This document shows positions 25,412-33,142 of a stretch of DNA of 36,338 bases, piece after piece (the first letter of the stretch is position 1; each line of letters starts with the position of its first letter). The stretch is taken from contig CASDQW010000095.1 of NCBI GenBank assembly GCA_949282965.1, positions 1-36,338 on the forward strand, in the 5' to 3' direction. The DNA is from an uncultured Lentisphaeria bacterium. GTDB taxonomy: Bacteria > Verrucomicrobiota > Lentisphaeria > Victivallales > Victivallaceae. Position numbers and translations under genes: made by a program. The notes beneath the pieces are model-generated. The model had not been told where the DNA came from. It ran no database searches and saw only the letters and a list, made by a program, of their open reading frames with translations.

Positions 25412-25948
25412 TTACTCTGCGCGGAAAGAAAATTCGCAACCGCAGTATTTCTGGCGGTAGAAGCCGTATTGCCGGGTCAGTTCCGCCGAGCGGCGGGTGC
25501 CGTCGCGTTTTTTGAAATCGTACTCCTCGAAGCGGGCGAAGCGCCGGGCGACCGCGAAAATCACCCGCGAATTCTTATGCGGACTGACTGTGAGCGAGGT
25601 GGTGAATCCCCCGATGCCGTGCGCTTCCGCCGCCGCTGCCGCGCGCGCCAGCGAAAAAACGAAACAGAGCGGACAGCGTTCCCCTTTTTCCGGTTCCTTT
25701 TCCAGTCCCCGCACCGCTTCGCGCCAGGCGTCATGATCGTAAACGTCCTCGATCAGCGGCAGGTGATAAATATCCGCCAGCTGCCGTACCGCATCAAGAC
25801 GCCGTTCATATTCCGCGGCGGGGGCGATGTTGCAGTTGGAAAAAAAGAGCGTAACCCGGCGTCCCTCCGCCAGCAGCCGCTCCACGCAGCCGACGGCGCA
25901 GGGCGCACAGCAGCAATGCAGCAGGATGTCCGGCGACGAAGATTCCAT
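25412..25948 (-). CDS. queH: Epoxyqueuosine reductase QueH
   Basis: 178 aa. The hallmark of the QueH (formerly DUF208) family is clear: N-terminal LLHCCCAPCAVG (C12-C14, C17) and FFSNCNIAPAAEYERR. CPLCFVFSLARAAA follows, then FTTSLTVSPHKNS, YDFKKRDGTRRS and the terminal YRQKYCGCEFS. QueH reduces epoxyqueuosine to queuosine in tRNA, using an Fe-S cluster and adjacent metal held by the conserved cysteines, and replaces QueG in organisms lacking it. The usual N-P-N-I at the second motif is N-C-N-I here, an extra cysteine. ATG 25948 lies 129 bases from the divergent permease start. No other queuosine gene is in view. Confidence 0.93.
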   Translation of the reverse strand: MESSSPDILLHCCCAPCAVGCVERLLAEGRRVTLFFSNCNIAPAAEYERRLDAVRQLADIYHLPLIEDVYDHDAWREAVRGLEKEPEKGERCPLCFVFSLARAAAAAEAHGIGGFTTSLTVSPHKNSRVIFAVARRFARFEEYDFKKRDGTRRSAELTRQYGFYRQKYCGCEFSFRAE

Positions 25949-25996
25949 AATATGGTAATTTACCGCCGATCCCGGTGAAATTCAATCAAAATGCAT

Positions 25997-26025
25997 TTGC
26001 CGCACCGGGATTTCGGCGGTATTTT
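25997..26025 (+). promoter_or_regulatory. Candidate promoter for the permease-U32-MoxR-PHP gene series
   Basis: TTGCCG (25997-26002), 17-base spacer, TATTTT (26020-26025), 52 bases before ATG 26078. Both hexamers match 4 of 6. Confidence 0.3.
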
Positions 26026-26077
26026 ATGGAAAGGCGCGGATTCTGATTGCGCCGAACGGGTTTTGCTGGAGAGAATC

Positions 26078-27346
26078 ATGCTGGCGTTTGCGTTGAGGCG
26101 GATCGGGTATTCGCTGTTGATTATTTTGGGCGTCGTGCTGCTGACGTTCTTGCTGTTCAACGTCGCCGCGGGCGATCCGGCGGCGGCGGTGCTCGGCAAA
26201 AACCCGGAACCGGCCGAGGTCGAATCCCTGCGCCGGGAACTCGGCGCGGATCTGCCGCTGTTGTATGGTCGCCGCTGCCGGACCGAGGCCTTCCGGAGTG
26301 GCGACTTCGACCGGAATACGCCGCTGCCCGTCGGCGTCACCCGGCGACTGCCCGATGACCGGATTACGGAATACGTCTTCGAACCGCAGTTCCCGAGTGA
26401 AGAGCCGTTGGCCGTGACGGCGGAAGGGCAGGGCGGTGCGACGATCGAAATCGATAATTTCGATCCGGAAACCGGCCGGATCCGGGACAACCGGCTGCCG
26501 GTGGTCGTCCGGGTGACGGCACCGGAAACGGCATCGCCGGTCGCGGTTCGTTTTTTCCGGCTGCAGGAGTCGCCTTTCCATTCGCAGTTTTCCCGGGCGC
26601 TGGGAGAAATCTGCCGGTTTACACCGGAATTTCCCTATGTCCGGGTACTGGATTTCGGACGGACGCTGACGACCCGGGAACCGATTTCCCGGATTTTGTG
26701 GCGCGGGGTGTGGCCGTCGCTGGGGTTGATGCTGCCGATCTTCTGCGGCGAACTGGTTTTCGGCGTGTTGCTGGCGCTGCTGGCGACGGCTTTCAAGGAC
26801 CGGCCTGCAGACCGGCTGCTGGTACTTTTTTCCGTGGCCGGGATGAGTGTGAGTTATCTGGTGCTGATTATTTTCGCCCAGTGGTTTCTGGGATATTACT
26901 GCAACTTGTTTCCGGTCTGGGGCTGGGGGGACTGGCGCTATCTGGCGCTGCCGGTGCTGGTGGGCGTGGTTTCGGGACTGGGCGGCAGCGTGCGCTTCTA
27001 CCGGACGGTATTCGTGGATGAACTGCGCCGGGAATATCTGCGCACCGCGGCTGCCAAGGGCTGCGCGCCGTGGACGGTTTACGGTCGGCATCTGCTGCGC
27101 AACGCGGCCATTCCGATCATCACCCGGGCATCGGCGGCGCTGCCGTTTCTGTTCACGGGCAGCCTGCTGCTGGAAACCTTTTTCGGCATTCCCGGTCTGG
27201 GGTTCGCTGGTATCGACGCCTTGAACAATTCGGATCTGCAGCTGCTCAAGGCCCTGGTGGTGGTCAGTGCATTGCTGTTCGTGGTATTGAATCTGCTGGC
27301 GGATCTCGCCTACGCCTGGGCCGATCCGCGCATCCGGCTGGAGTGA
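26078..27346 (+). CDS. ABC transporter permease, DppB/YejB-like, with a large extracytoplasmic insert
   Basis: 422 aa from ATG 26078 (GGAGAG upstream). TM1 is at the N-terminus (ALRRIGYSLLIILGVVLLTFLLF), followed by NVAAGDPAAAVLGKNPEP, typical of peptide/nickel permeases of the DppB class. Residues ~62-163 are an additional, probably beta-rich region (EPLAVTAEGQGGATIEIDN, LPVVVRVTAPE). The permease core resumes with SQFSRALGEI and LDFGRTLTTREPI. The EAA loop is REYLRTAAAKGCAPWTVYG, and the end ...LADLAYAWADPRIRLE matches YejB-type permeases. Ordinary members are ~310-360 aa. The natural partners (DppC-type permease, ATPases, solute-binding protein) are not beside it; the next gene is U32. It may depend on distant partners. 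The family call is firm; the insert is unrecognised. Confidence 0.88.
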   Translation: MLAFALRRIGYSLLIILGVVLLTFLLFNVAAGDPAAAVLGKNPEPAEVESLRRELGADLPLLYGRRCRTEAFRSGDFDRNTPLPVGVTRRLPDDRITEYVFEPQFPSEEPLAVTAEGQGGATIEIDNFDPETGRIRDNRLPVVVRVTAPETASPVAVRFFRLQESPFHSQFSRALGEICRFTPEFPYVRVLDFGRTLTTREPISRILWRGVWPSLGLMLPIFCGELVFGVLLALLATAFKDRPADRLLVLFSVAGMSVSYLVLIIFAQWFLGYYCNLFPVWGWGDWRYLALPVLVGVVSGLGGSVRFYRTVFVDELRREYLRTAAAKGCAPWTVYGRHLLRNAAIPIITRASAALPFLFTGSLLLETFFGIPGLGFAGIDALNNSDLQLLKALVVVSALLFVVLNLLADLAYAWADPRIRLE

Positions 27347-27401
27347 ACGGAGCCGCCGCCGGACACATAACGCATCCGCTCGAAAAGGAATCGAAAACGA
27401 G

Positions 27402-29627
27402 ATGAAACCAATGGAACTGCTCGCCCCGGCCGGAAACGCCGCCGCGGCGCTTGCCGCGTTCGATGCCGGCGCCGATGCCGTGTACGCGGGGCTGGCCCGG
27501 TTCAACGCCCGGGAACGGAGTGAGAATTTTACCCCCGACACCATGGCCCGGATCGTCGAATACGCCCACGGTAACGGCCGCAAAGTGTATGTGACGGTCA
27601 ATACCGTGGTCAAGGAATCGGAACTGCCGGATGTGGCCGAGTATCTGGCGCTGCTCGCGGAAATCGGTCCGGACGCGCTGATCGTGCAGGATCTCGGCGT
27701 GCTGCGCATGATCCGGCAATGTTTCCCGCAGCTGGCGATCCATGGATCGACCCAGATGGGATTTCACAATTCGGCGGGATTGAAGATCGCCGCGGAACTG
27801 GGCATCCGCCGGGTGATTCTGGAGCGTCAGATGTCTTTCGACGAACTCCGGGCGATGCGGACGGCGGCGCCGGAAATGGAACTGGAGATTTTCATTCACG
27901 GCGCCTTGTGTTGTTCACTCTCCGGCCAGTGTCTTTTTTCCTCCTGGCACGGGGGGGCCAGCGGAAACCGGGGGCGGTGCAAGCAGCCGTGTCGGCGCCG
28001 TTTTTTCAGTCGGGACGGCAATGGATTTTTCTTTTCGCCGCAGGATCTCTGCATGATCGACCGGCTGGATGAGATTGCGGAGCTCGGTGTTGCTTCGTTG
28101 AAAATAGAAGGGCGTCTCCGCCAGCCCGATTACGTGCGCAACGTGGTGGCCGCCTATCGGATGATGCTGGACGCGGCGCCGGGTGAGGAACGACGCGAAC
28201 GGTTGGGCGAGGCGCGTAATCTGCTGTCCCGTACCTGCGGCCGCCGCTGGTCGCACGGGTTTTATTCCGCGGAATCGGCCCGGACGCTGATCAGTCATGA
28301 CAGCATCGGCGCCGCCGGACTGCTGTGCGGCAAGGTCGAGGAGGTGCGGGACAACGGTTTCGGCTTCACTACCGCTCGGAAACTTCATGTCGGCGACCGC
28401 ATCCGGCTTCAACCGGCAAGTGGCGACGAGGGGCCGGCGTTCACCATTACCCGGATGTTCGTGCGCAACCGCAGCGAGACGAAGGCCCGTCCCGGGGATT
28501 CGGTGTTCATCTGCTGCGACAAGGAGACGCCGCCGCGGGCAATGGTCTTTAAGATCGGCGAGAGCTTTGAGGATTATTCCGGCCGCATTGCGGCGTTGCC
28601 GGCGCCGCGCAAGGCGTTGGACCTGGAAATCGACTGCACCGAATCCGCCTTGAAAGTCCGGGTCGCCAATGCGCCGGTCGCCGACTGGTCGTACTCCTGG
28701 AATCTGGCCGCGGCGGACCGTCATGCACTGGATGAGGCCGCCTTGTCCGAATCTTTCCGGGCGGCGGATTCGAGGGTGTTTCGCGCCGGAAGGATTCGCT
28801 GTGCGATTCACGGGCGCTGGTTCTGTCCGGCGGCGGAGCTGAAACGCGCCCGCCGGGAATTCTGGGATTTCATCAAGGCGGAACTCCGGCCGGAAGCCGT
28901 CTTTTCCGATTCCGCCGTCGGCCTGGAACGTTTCCGGCGACTGTATCAATCGATCGTACCGGTCCGGCTGGAACCGGGCTCCTGTCCGGAGACCGTCGCG
29001 GTCAAACCCCGCGGCGAACAGCCCGGAAACCGCCGGGCAATCCGCGCCGTCAGCGTCTACGACGTCGGCAAACTTGCCACGGAGGCGATTCTGCCGGAAT
29101 TCTGTCCGGAAACGAAACTGGATTCGCTCCGGAAAGTGATCCGCATTGCCTATGAACAGGGGCTGCGCCGTTTCCGCACGCTGGCACTGTTCGGGTTGGA
29201 ACTGCTGAAACCCTACCGGGATGTGGAAATCACCGCCGGCGGGGCCCTGCCGATCTGCAATTCCATGGCGGTGGCGGAGCTGGCCGAACATGGCGTTGCC
29301 AAAGTGCTCGGACACGTGGAGCTGGAAAAAGACGCGCTGCTGGCGCTGGCGGCCCATTCCCCGCTGCCCGTGGAGCAGTATCGCTTCGGGCGTCCGGTGT
29401 TGCTGGCCACCCGGGCGAAAATTCCGGTGGAGGGGCTGTTCCGCGATGCGCGCGGCAATGAGTACATGGCCCGTTATGATCGTCTGAGCGGTTTGACCCG
29501 GGTCTATCCGCGGCGGATCGTTTCGGTGCCGCGGCTGCCGGGAATGCTGGATTTTTACGACGTTACCAATGCCAACTGGGATGCGCGGGACACCGCGACG
29601 TTCAACTTTGAAACCGGTTTGCTGTAA
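27402..29627 (+). CDS. Peptidase U32 family protein, RlhA-like architecture (U32 + DUF3656)
   Basis: 741 aa. N-terminal U32 barrel: MELLAPAGNAAAALAAFDAGAD, AVYAGLARFNARE, YVTVNTVVKESEL, VQDLGVLRMI, then the Cys-containing GALCCSLSGQCLFSSW, GRCKQPCRR and SLKIEGRLRQPDYV. This is followed by a DUF3656-type region (~250-420) and a C-terminal U32-related stretch ('AEHGVAKVLGHVELEKDAL'). In the better-known relatives, RlhA (23S rRNA C2501 hydroxylation) and TrhP/TrhO-like enzymes (tRNA hydroxylation), the cysteines hold a cluster required for prephenate-dependent hydroxylation. RlhA is ~650 aa with the same architecture, so an rRNA or tRNA hydroxylation role is more likely than true proteolysis. 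Which one cannot be decided here. Located 55 bases downstream of the permease and 27 upstream of the MoxR gene, all rightward. Confidence 0.85.
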   Translation: MKPMELLAPAGNAAAALAAFDAGADAVYAGLARFNARERSENFTPDTMARIVEYAHGNGRKVYVTVNTVVKESELPDVAEYLALLAEIGPDALIVQDLGVLRMIRQCFPQLAIHGSTQMGFHNSAGLKIAAELGIRRVILERQMSFDELRAMRTAAPEMELEIFIHGALCCSLSGQCLFSSWHGGASGNRGRCKQPCRRRFFSRDGNGFFFSPQDLCMIDRLDEIAELGVASLKIEGRLRQPDYVRNVVAAYRMMLDAAPGEERRERLGEARNLLSRTCGRRWSHGFYSAESARTLISHDSIGAAGLLCGKVEEVRDNGFGFTTARKLHVGDRIRLQPASGDEGPAFTITRMFVRNRSETKARPGDSVFICCDKETPPRAMVFKIGESFEDYSGRIAALPAPRKALDLEIDCTESALKVRVANAPVADWSYSWNLAAADRHALDEAALSESFRAADSRVFRAGRIRCAIHGRWFCPAAELKRARREFWDFIKAELRPEAVFSDSAVGLERFRRLYQSIVPVRLEPGSCPETVAVKPRGEQPGNRRAIRAVSVYDVGKLATEAILPEFCPETKLDSLRKVIRIAYEQGLRRFRTLALFGLELLKPYRDVEITAGGALPICNSMAVAELAEHGVAKVLGHVELEKDALLALAAHSPLPVEQYRFGRPVLLATRAKIPVEGLFRDARGNEYMARYDRLSGLTRVYPRRIVSVPRLPGMLDFYDVTNANWDARDTATFNFETGLL

Positions 29628-29654
29628 AACCGGGAATCGGGAAAAGAGTGTAGA

Positions 29655-30587
29655 ATGGAAGAATTGAAGAAACTGGAGTTGCTGCGCGCCAATCTGAACC
29701 GGGTGATCCGCGGCAAATCGGAAGTTGTGGAACGGTTGCTGGTCGCCTTCGTCGCCGGCGGCCACGTGTTGCTGGACGACGTGCCCGGGGTGGGGAAAAC
29801 CACGCTGGCCAAAGCCCTGGCACGTTCCCTGGCACTCGAATTTCGCCGGGTGCAGTTCACCCCGGACCTGCTGCCTTCGGACATCGTCGGAACCTCCGTG
29901 TACGATCCGCGCAACGGCTCGTTCGAATTCCGTCCGGGACCGGTCTTCACCAACGTGCTGCTGGCGGACGAAATCAACCGCGCTTCGCCGCGCACGCAGT
30001 CCGCACTGCTCGAATGCATGTGCGAGCGCCAGGTAACCTGCGACGGGACCAGCCGGCAGCTGGCGGAGGTGTTTTTCGTGATCGCCACCGAAAACCCCAT
30101 TGAATTCCAAGGCACCTATCCATTGCCGGAAGCCCAGCTGGACCGGTTCGCCATGCGTCTTTCGCTGGGGTATCCCGATGTGGATGCCGAGCTGGCAATG
30201 CTGTCCGACCGGGAGCTGAAAGATCCGCTCGGGGAGGTGACCCCGGTCATCTGCGGCACGGACATCCTTGCCTTGCGCGCCGGACTTCGCCGGATCGCTC
30301 TGGAACGGTCGGTGGCCGCCTATCTGGCCCAGATCATCCGGACGACCCGGGAAGATGCGCGGATTATGCTTGGATGCAGTCCCCGGGCACTGCTGATGCT
30401 GGCGGATTGTGCCCGGGCGGCGGCGCTGCTCAATGGTCGGGATTTCGTCATGCCGGACGATATTCGCAAAATGGCCCCGGCGGTGCTGCCGCATCGACTG
30501 CGGCTTTCCAATGAAAGCAAATATTCCGGCTTGAGTGCAGCCGCACTGGTGGAGGAACTGCTTGACCGGATTCCCATGCCGGTTTGA
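29655..30587 (+). CDS. MoxR-family AAA+ ATPase
   Basis: 310 aa. MoxR motifs: IRGKSEVVERLLVAFVAGG, Walker A DVPGVGKTT (~42-50), FTPDLLPSDIVG, FEFRPGPVFTNVLLADEINRA (Walker B), ENPIEFQGTYPLPEAQLDRF (sensor/arginine region) and C-terminal lid with DDIRKMAPAVLPHRL. The family acts as a chaperone-like helper, usually for a nearby DUF58/VWA-containing protein or for metal-enzyme maturation. Here no DUF58 or VWA gene follows; instead a PHP-domain protein starts 21 bases downstream. This is an unusual pairing. The start ATG 29655 has AAAGAG upstream. Function of the pair unknown. Confidence 0.9.
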   Translation: MEELKKLELLRANLNRVIRGKSEVVERLLVAFVAGGHVLLDDVPGVGKTTLAKALARSLALEFRRVQFTPDLLPSDIVGTSVYDPRNGSFEFRPGPVFTNVLLADEINRASPRTQSALLECMCERQVTCDGTSRQLAEVFFVIATENPIEFQGTYPLPEAQLDRFAMRLSLGYPDVDAELAMLSDRELKDPLGEVTPVICGTDILALRAGLRRIALERSVAAYLAQIIRTTREDARIMLGCSPRALLMLADCARAAALLNGRDFVMPDDIRKMAPAVLPHRLRLSNESKYSGLSAAALVEELLDRIPMPV

Positions 30588-30608
30588 CGGAAACGGAGGA
30601 ATCAGGGA

Positions 30609-31826
30609 ATGGCGCGCATCCTTTTAACGGGACTCATTGAGGGACGGCAACTGGCGGGCGAACGTCCGGAATATCCGGAGAGCCCGGAACAGCTGGCCGA
30701 TTCGTTTTTGCACCGGCTGTTGCGGCGGGTCAAGCGTTTTCTGCGTCCCGATCTGGTGGTCGTGGCGGGGATCAGCGGGGATACGCCGGAAACGACCCGG
30801 TTGTTGTATGCGGAACTGACCGGAAGCGGCCTGCCGTTTCTGGTGGCCGGAGTCGACGGTGAGCCGGATCAATACCGGACAATCGATGATCTGACCGTCG
30901 TGGCCGGAGCTTCCGGTGTCCGTGTGGAAACCACTGCCGGATGGCGGCGTTGCTGGCGAACCGGAACCGGGGCGGGGGCGGACATCCTGTCGCCGTTCAC
31001 ACAGGCGCCTTTTGCCTTCCGGGTGGTGGAAACCGACGGAGTCGGCGGCGGTGTGTGCCGGACCGAGCAGCTGCGGCTGCCCGATGGATTGCATCTGCGG
31101 GATCTGCATAATCATACGCCGTACGCTTATTGCTGTGAAAACATGACGGTCCCCCGGGCCGTGGCCATGGGCCGCTGGGTCGGGCTGGAGGGAATGACCT
31201 TCACTGAACACACCCTGCATTTGTTTTTCTCCCGGGCGGCCTGTCTGGAGAAAATTCCCTATCGTCAGGGACTCGCGGCTGCGAATCAGAACTTCGCCGC
31301 CGACTATTTCCAGCTCTGCCGGGAGCAGGGGGGCAATTTCGCCCGCGCCGGGTTGGAAATCGACATCGACTGGCACGGGGAACTGGTGGTGCCGGAAGCG
31401 GTGCTGCAACGTTCGGAACTGCGACTGGCGGCGGTCCATTCGCTCCCGGAGCAGGCCTGCACGGCGGAGGAGAAACGCGCTGCTTTTCTATCGCTGACAG
31501 AAGCACATCTGCGGCGGAAACCGGATATTCTGGCGCATCCCTTCCGGGTATTGCGCGATGAACCGGAGGATTGGACGGCAACCTTGTGGCGTCCGGTCGC
31601 GGATTTGCTGGTCCGTTACGGCGTGGCGGCGGAACTGAATTTCCACCATGGCGCGCCTCCGCCGGATTTTGTGTCCATGTGTCTGGAGCGCGGCGTCCGG
31701 CTGAGTTTCGGCGGTGATTCCCACGAACTCGGCATGGTAGGGGATTTTTATCCGCACCTGGCATTGCTGAAGAAACTCGGTGCCTCCAGCCGCCTGGACG
31801 AAGTGCTCTGGCACGAAAAAACCTAG
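30609..31826 (+). CDS. PHP-domain phosphoesterase fused to a degenerate metallophosphoesterase-like N-terminus
   Basis: 405 aa. Residues ~1-110 have the layout of a calcineurin-like metallophosphoesterase: RILLTGLIEG, LRPDLVVVAGISGD, LPFLVAGVDGEPDQY. The metal ligands of D-x-H, G-D and G-N-H-D are missing or altered, so this half is probably not catalytic. Residues ~160-405 are a PHP domain: DLHNHT (H167, H169), TEH, AAVHSLPEQ, ILAHPFRVL, and GGDSHE (D370, H372). PHP proteins use a cluster of divalent metals and include histidinol-phosphatase HisK and polymerase-associated nucleases or phosphatases; a small-molecule phosphatase is most likely. It follows MoxR by 21 bases and a conserved functional pair is inferred. 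A short GC hairpin (31833-31854) follows the stop. The degenerate call needs structure support. Confidence 0.75.
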   Translation: MARILLTGLIEGRQLAGERPEYPESPEQLADSFLHRLLRRVKRFLRPDLVVVAGISGDTPETTRLLYAELTGSGLPFLVAGVDGEPDQYRTIDDLTVVAGASGVRVETTAGWRRCWRTGTGAGADILSPFTQAPFAFRVVETDGVGGGVCRTEQLRLPDGLHLRDLHNHTPYAYCCENMTVPRAVAMGRWVGLEGMTFTEHTLHLFFSRAACLEKIPYRQGLAAANQNFAADYFQLCREQGGNFARAGLEIDIDWHGELVVPEAVLQRSELRLAAVHSLPEQACTAEEKRAAFLSLTEAHLRRKPDILAHPFRVLRDEPEDWTATLWRPVADLLVRYGVAAELNFHHGAPPPDFVSMCLERGVRLSFGGDSHELGMVGDFYPHLALLKKLGASSRLDEVLWHEKT

Positions 31827-31832
31827 GCGGCG

Positions 31833-31854
31833 CCCTCTGCTGAACCGCAGAGGG
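31833..31854 (+). terminator. Hairpin after the PHP gene, possible terminator
   Basis: A perfect 8-bp stem (CCCTCTGC with GCAGAGGG, loop of 6) starts 7 bases after the stop at 31826. It lacks a clear T-tract downstream (GAGGATTCTC), so it may only stabilise the mRNA end. Confidence 0.4.
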
Positions 31855-31937
31855 GAGGATTCTCATTGTCCATGATTTTGGTTTGTCGCTCCTGGCCGAC
31901 ATCATTCGGAAAAATGCTTTTTTTTTACCGATGATAC

Positions 31938-31966
31938 TTGACAAGCGCTTATCTATATATTATAAT
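31938..31966 (+). promoter_or_regulatory. Perfect-consensus sigma-70 promoter with operator-like palindrome in the spacer
   Basis: TTGACA (31938-31943), a 17-base spacer and TATAAT (31961-31966) match consensus at all 12 positions. The start of the spacer is overlapped by the perfect palindrome AAGCGCTT (31943-31950), extended by matched GA/TC pairs (31940-31941 and 31952-31953). AAGCGCTT centres are typical of LacI-family operators, and a repressor bound there would block RNA polymerase. The GntR-type regulator starts 46 bases downstream, so autoregulation or control by a LacI relative is plausible. Confidence 0.85.
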
Positions 31967-32011
31967 ATAGTTGTAATATATAACATTGAATGGTTAGCGA
32001 CAGGAGTGGGC

Positions 32012-33127
32012 ATGATGGAAAAACCTTCGGATTTCGTTATTCCGATCCGCAGCCGGATTGCCTGCAAGCACGACGGCATCGCCGCCGAGCTGGCGCGGAG
32101 AATCCGCAGTGGTCTGCTTACCGGCAAACTGCCCGGCGTTACCCGGCTGGCGCAGGAATATTCGGTCAATCCGTTGACGGTCTGCAAGGCGTTGGATGCG
32201 CTGGAGCAGCAGGGGCTGATTGAACGCCGTTCCCGGATCGGAACGTTTGTGAAATACAAAAAACGCATCGGGATCTTTTTCCTGACTCGGAAACAGATGG
32301 CGCAGGCCAACGGTCCTGCCCGCTGGCAACCGTTGCTTCCGGCCTTGTACAATATCGTCAGCGAAGGGATCAGTGCGGTAATCGGCGCCCGACAGTTTTC
32401 CATGCTGATTCAGTCCGTCAACCCCGACGACGAAGCCTATGTGCAATACCTGAAGAACGAGGTGGACGGCGCGGTGATTCTCCACGCCGGAGACGGGGTG
32501 AATGAACAGGACTTGAAACTTTTTTCCGATCTGGTGTATGTGCGGGCGATGGGACAGAGCACCGGGGCCGGCGCATTTTCGCATGTAACGTACGACAATC
32601 CGCTCACAGGAACCCTGGCCGGCGAATTTCTGCGCCGTCAGCAATGTGATGTCGTGGTTTATATTGGCGGCTTGCGACTGACGCTCGGACAGGAACGCAT
32701 GGCCGCGTTCCGTAAGGCGATCGGCGATCTGCCGCTGGAGCATCTGGAGCTGGATCTGGGAGAACTGACCATATCGCAATTCATTGCCGCCGGGACGGAG
32801 CGCGTGCGGGATATTCTGACGCGTGCCGCGGGAAAGAAGGTTGGCTTTTTCATATCCGGCGATGTATATACTGCGCCGATTTACCAGATCCTGCGGAGTC
32901 TCGGCCGGGAGCCGGTAACCGATGTGCCGCTGGTTTCCTGCGACAATAATTATTATTTCCTGCACGGGCTGCATCCGCTGCCGCCGGAAATCGACATTCA
33001 GGCTTATGAAATCGGCCGGCGCAGCGCCGAATTGCTGCTGCGGCTGCTGGATCGGCAGGAATCGGAACCGGCTCCGGTGGAGCGGATTCTGCTGCAGCCG
33101 ATCCTGCGCGACGGGATGCTGAATTGA
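32012..33127 (+). CDS. GntR-headed transcriptional regulator with LacI-type sugar-binding domain
   Basis: 371 aa from ATG 32012 (AGGAG at 32002-32006); ATG 32015 is also possible. Residues ~20-80 are a GntR winged helix: GIAAELARRIRSGLLTGKLP, then VTRLAQEYSVNPLTVCKALD and ALEQQGLIERRSRIGTFV. From ~85 the protein follows the periplasmic-binding-like LacI sensor: KRIGIFFLTRK, GISAVIGARQFSMLIQ, VDGAVILHAGDG, VTYDNPLTGTLAGEFL, VGFFISGDVYTAPIYQILRSLG, VPLVSCDNNYYFLHG and YEIGRRSAELLLRLL. Such hybrids resemble AraR of Bacillus and act as sugar-responsive repressors. The ligand is unknown. It leads an operon with the AraC gene (15 bases downstream) behind a consensus promoter, with a possible operator in the spacer. 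Confidence 0.9.
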   Translation: MMEKPSDFVIPIRSRIACKHDGIAAELARRIRSGLLTGKLPGVTRLAQEYSVNPLTVCKALDALEQQGLIERRSRIGTFVKYKKRIGIFFLTRKQMAQANGPARWQPLLPALYNIVSEGISAVIGARQFSMLIQSVNPDDEAYVQYLKNEVDGAVILHAGDGVNEQDLKLFSDLVYVRAMGQSTGAGAFSHVTYDNPLTGTLAGEFLRRQQCDVVVYIGGLRLTLGQERMAAFRKAIGDLPLEHLELDLGELTISQFIAAGTERVRDILTRAAGKKVGFFISGDVYTAPIYQILRSLGREPVTDVPLVSCDNNYYFLHGLHPLPPEIDIQAYEIGRRSAELLLRLLDRQESEPAPVERILLQPILRDGMLN

Positions 33128-33142
33128 CGGGACTTCCGGCGA

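Noticed and set aside
25949..26077. preQ1 riboswitch sought upstream of queH
   Set aside because: No pseudoknot-like C-rich/A-rich arrangement could be seen in the short leader; no claim is supportable.
29614..29633. Stem of 7 bp around the U32 stop codon as a terminator
   Set aside because: No T-tract, and the MoxR gene follows 27 bases later on the same strand with its own ribosome site, so readthrough is expected.
27915..30494. An 859-codon open frame on the minus strand opposite U32 and MoxR genes
   Set aside because: It spans two well-recognised genes on the other strand and has the composition of an antisense shadow.
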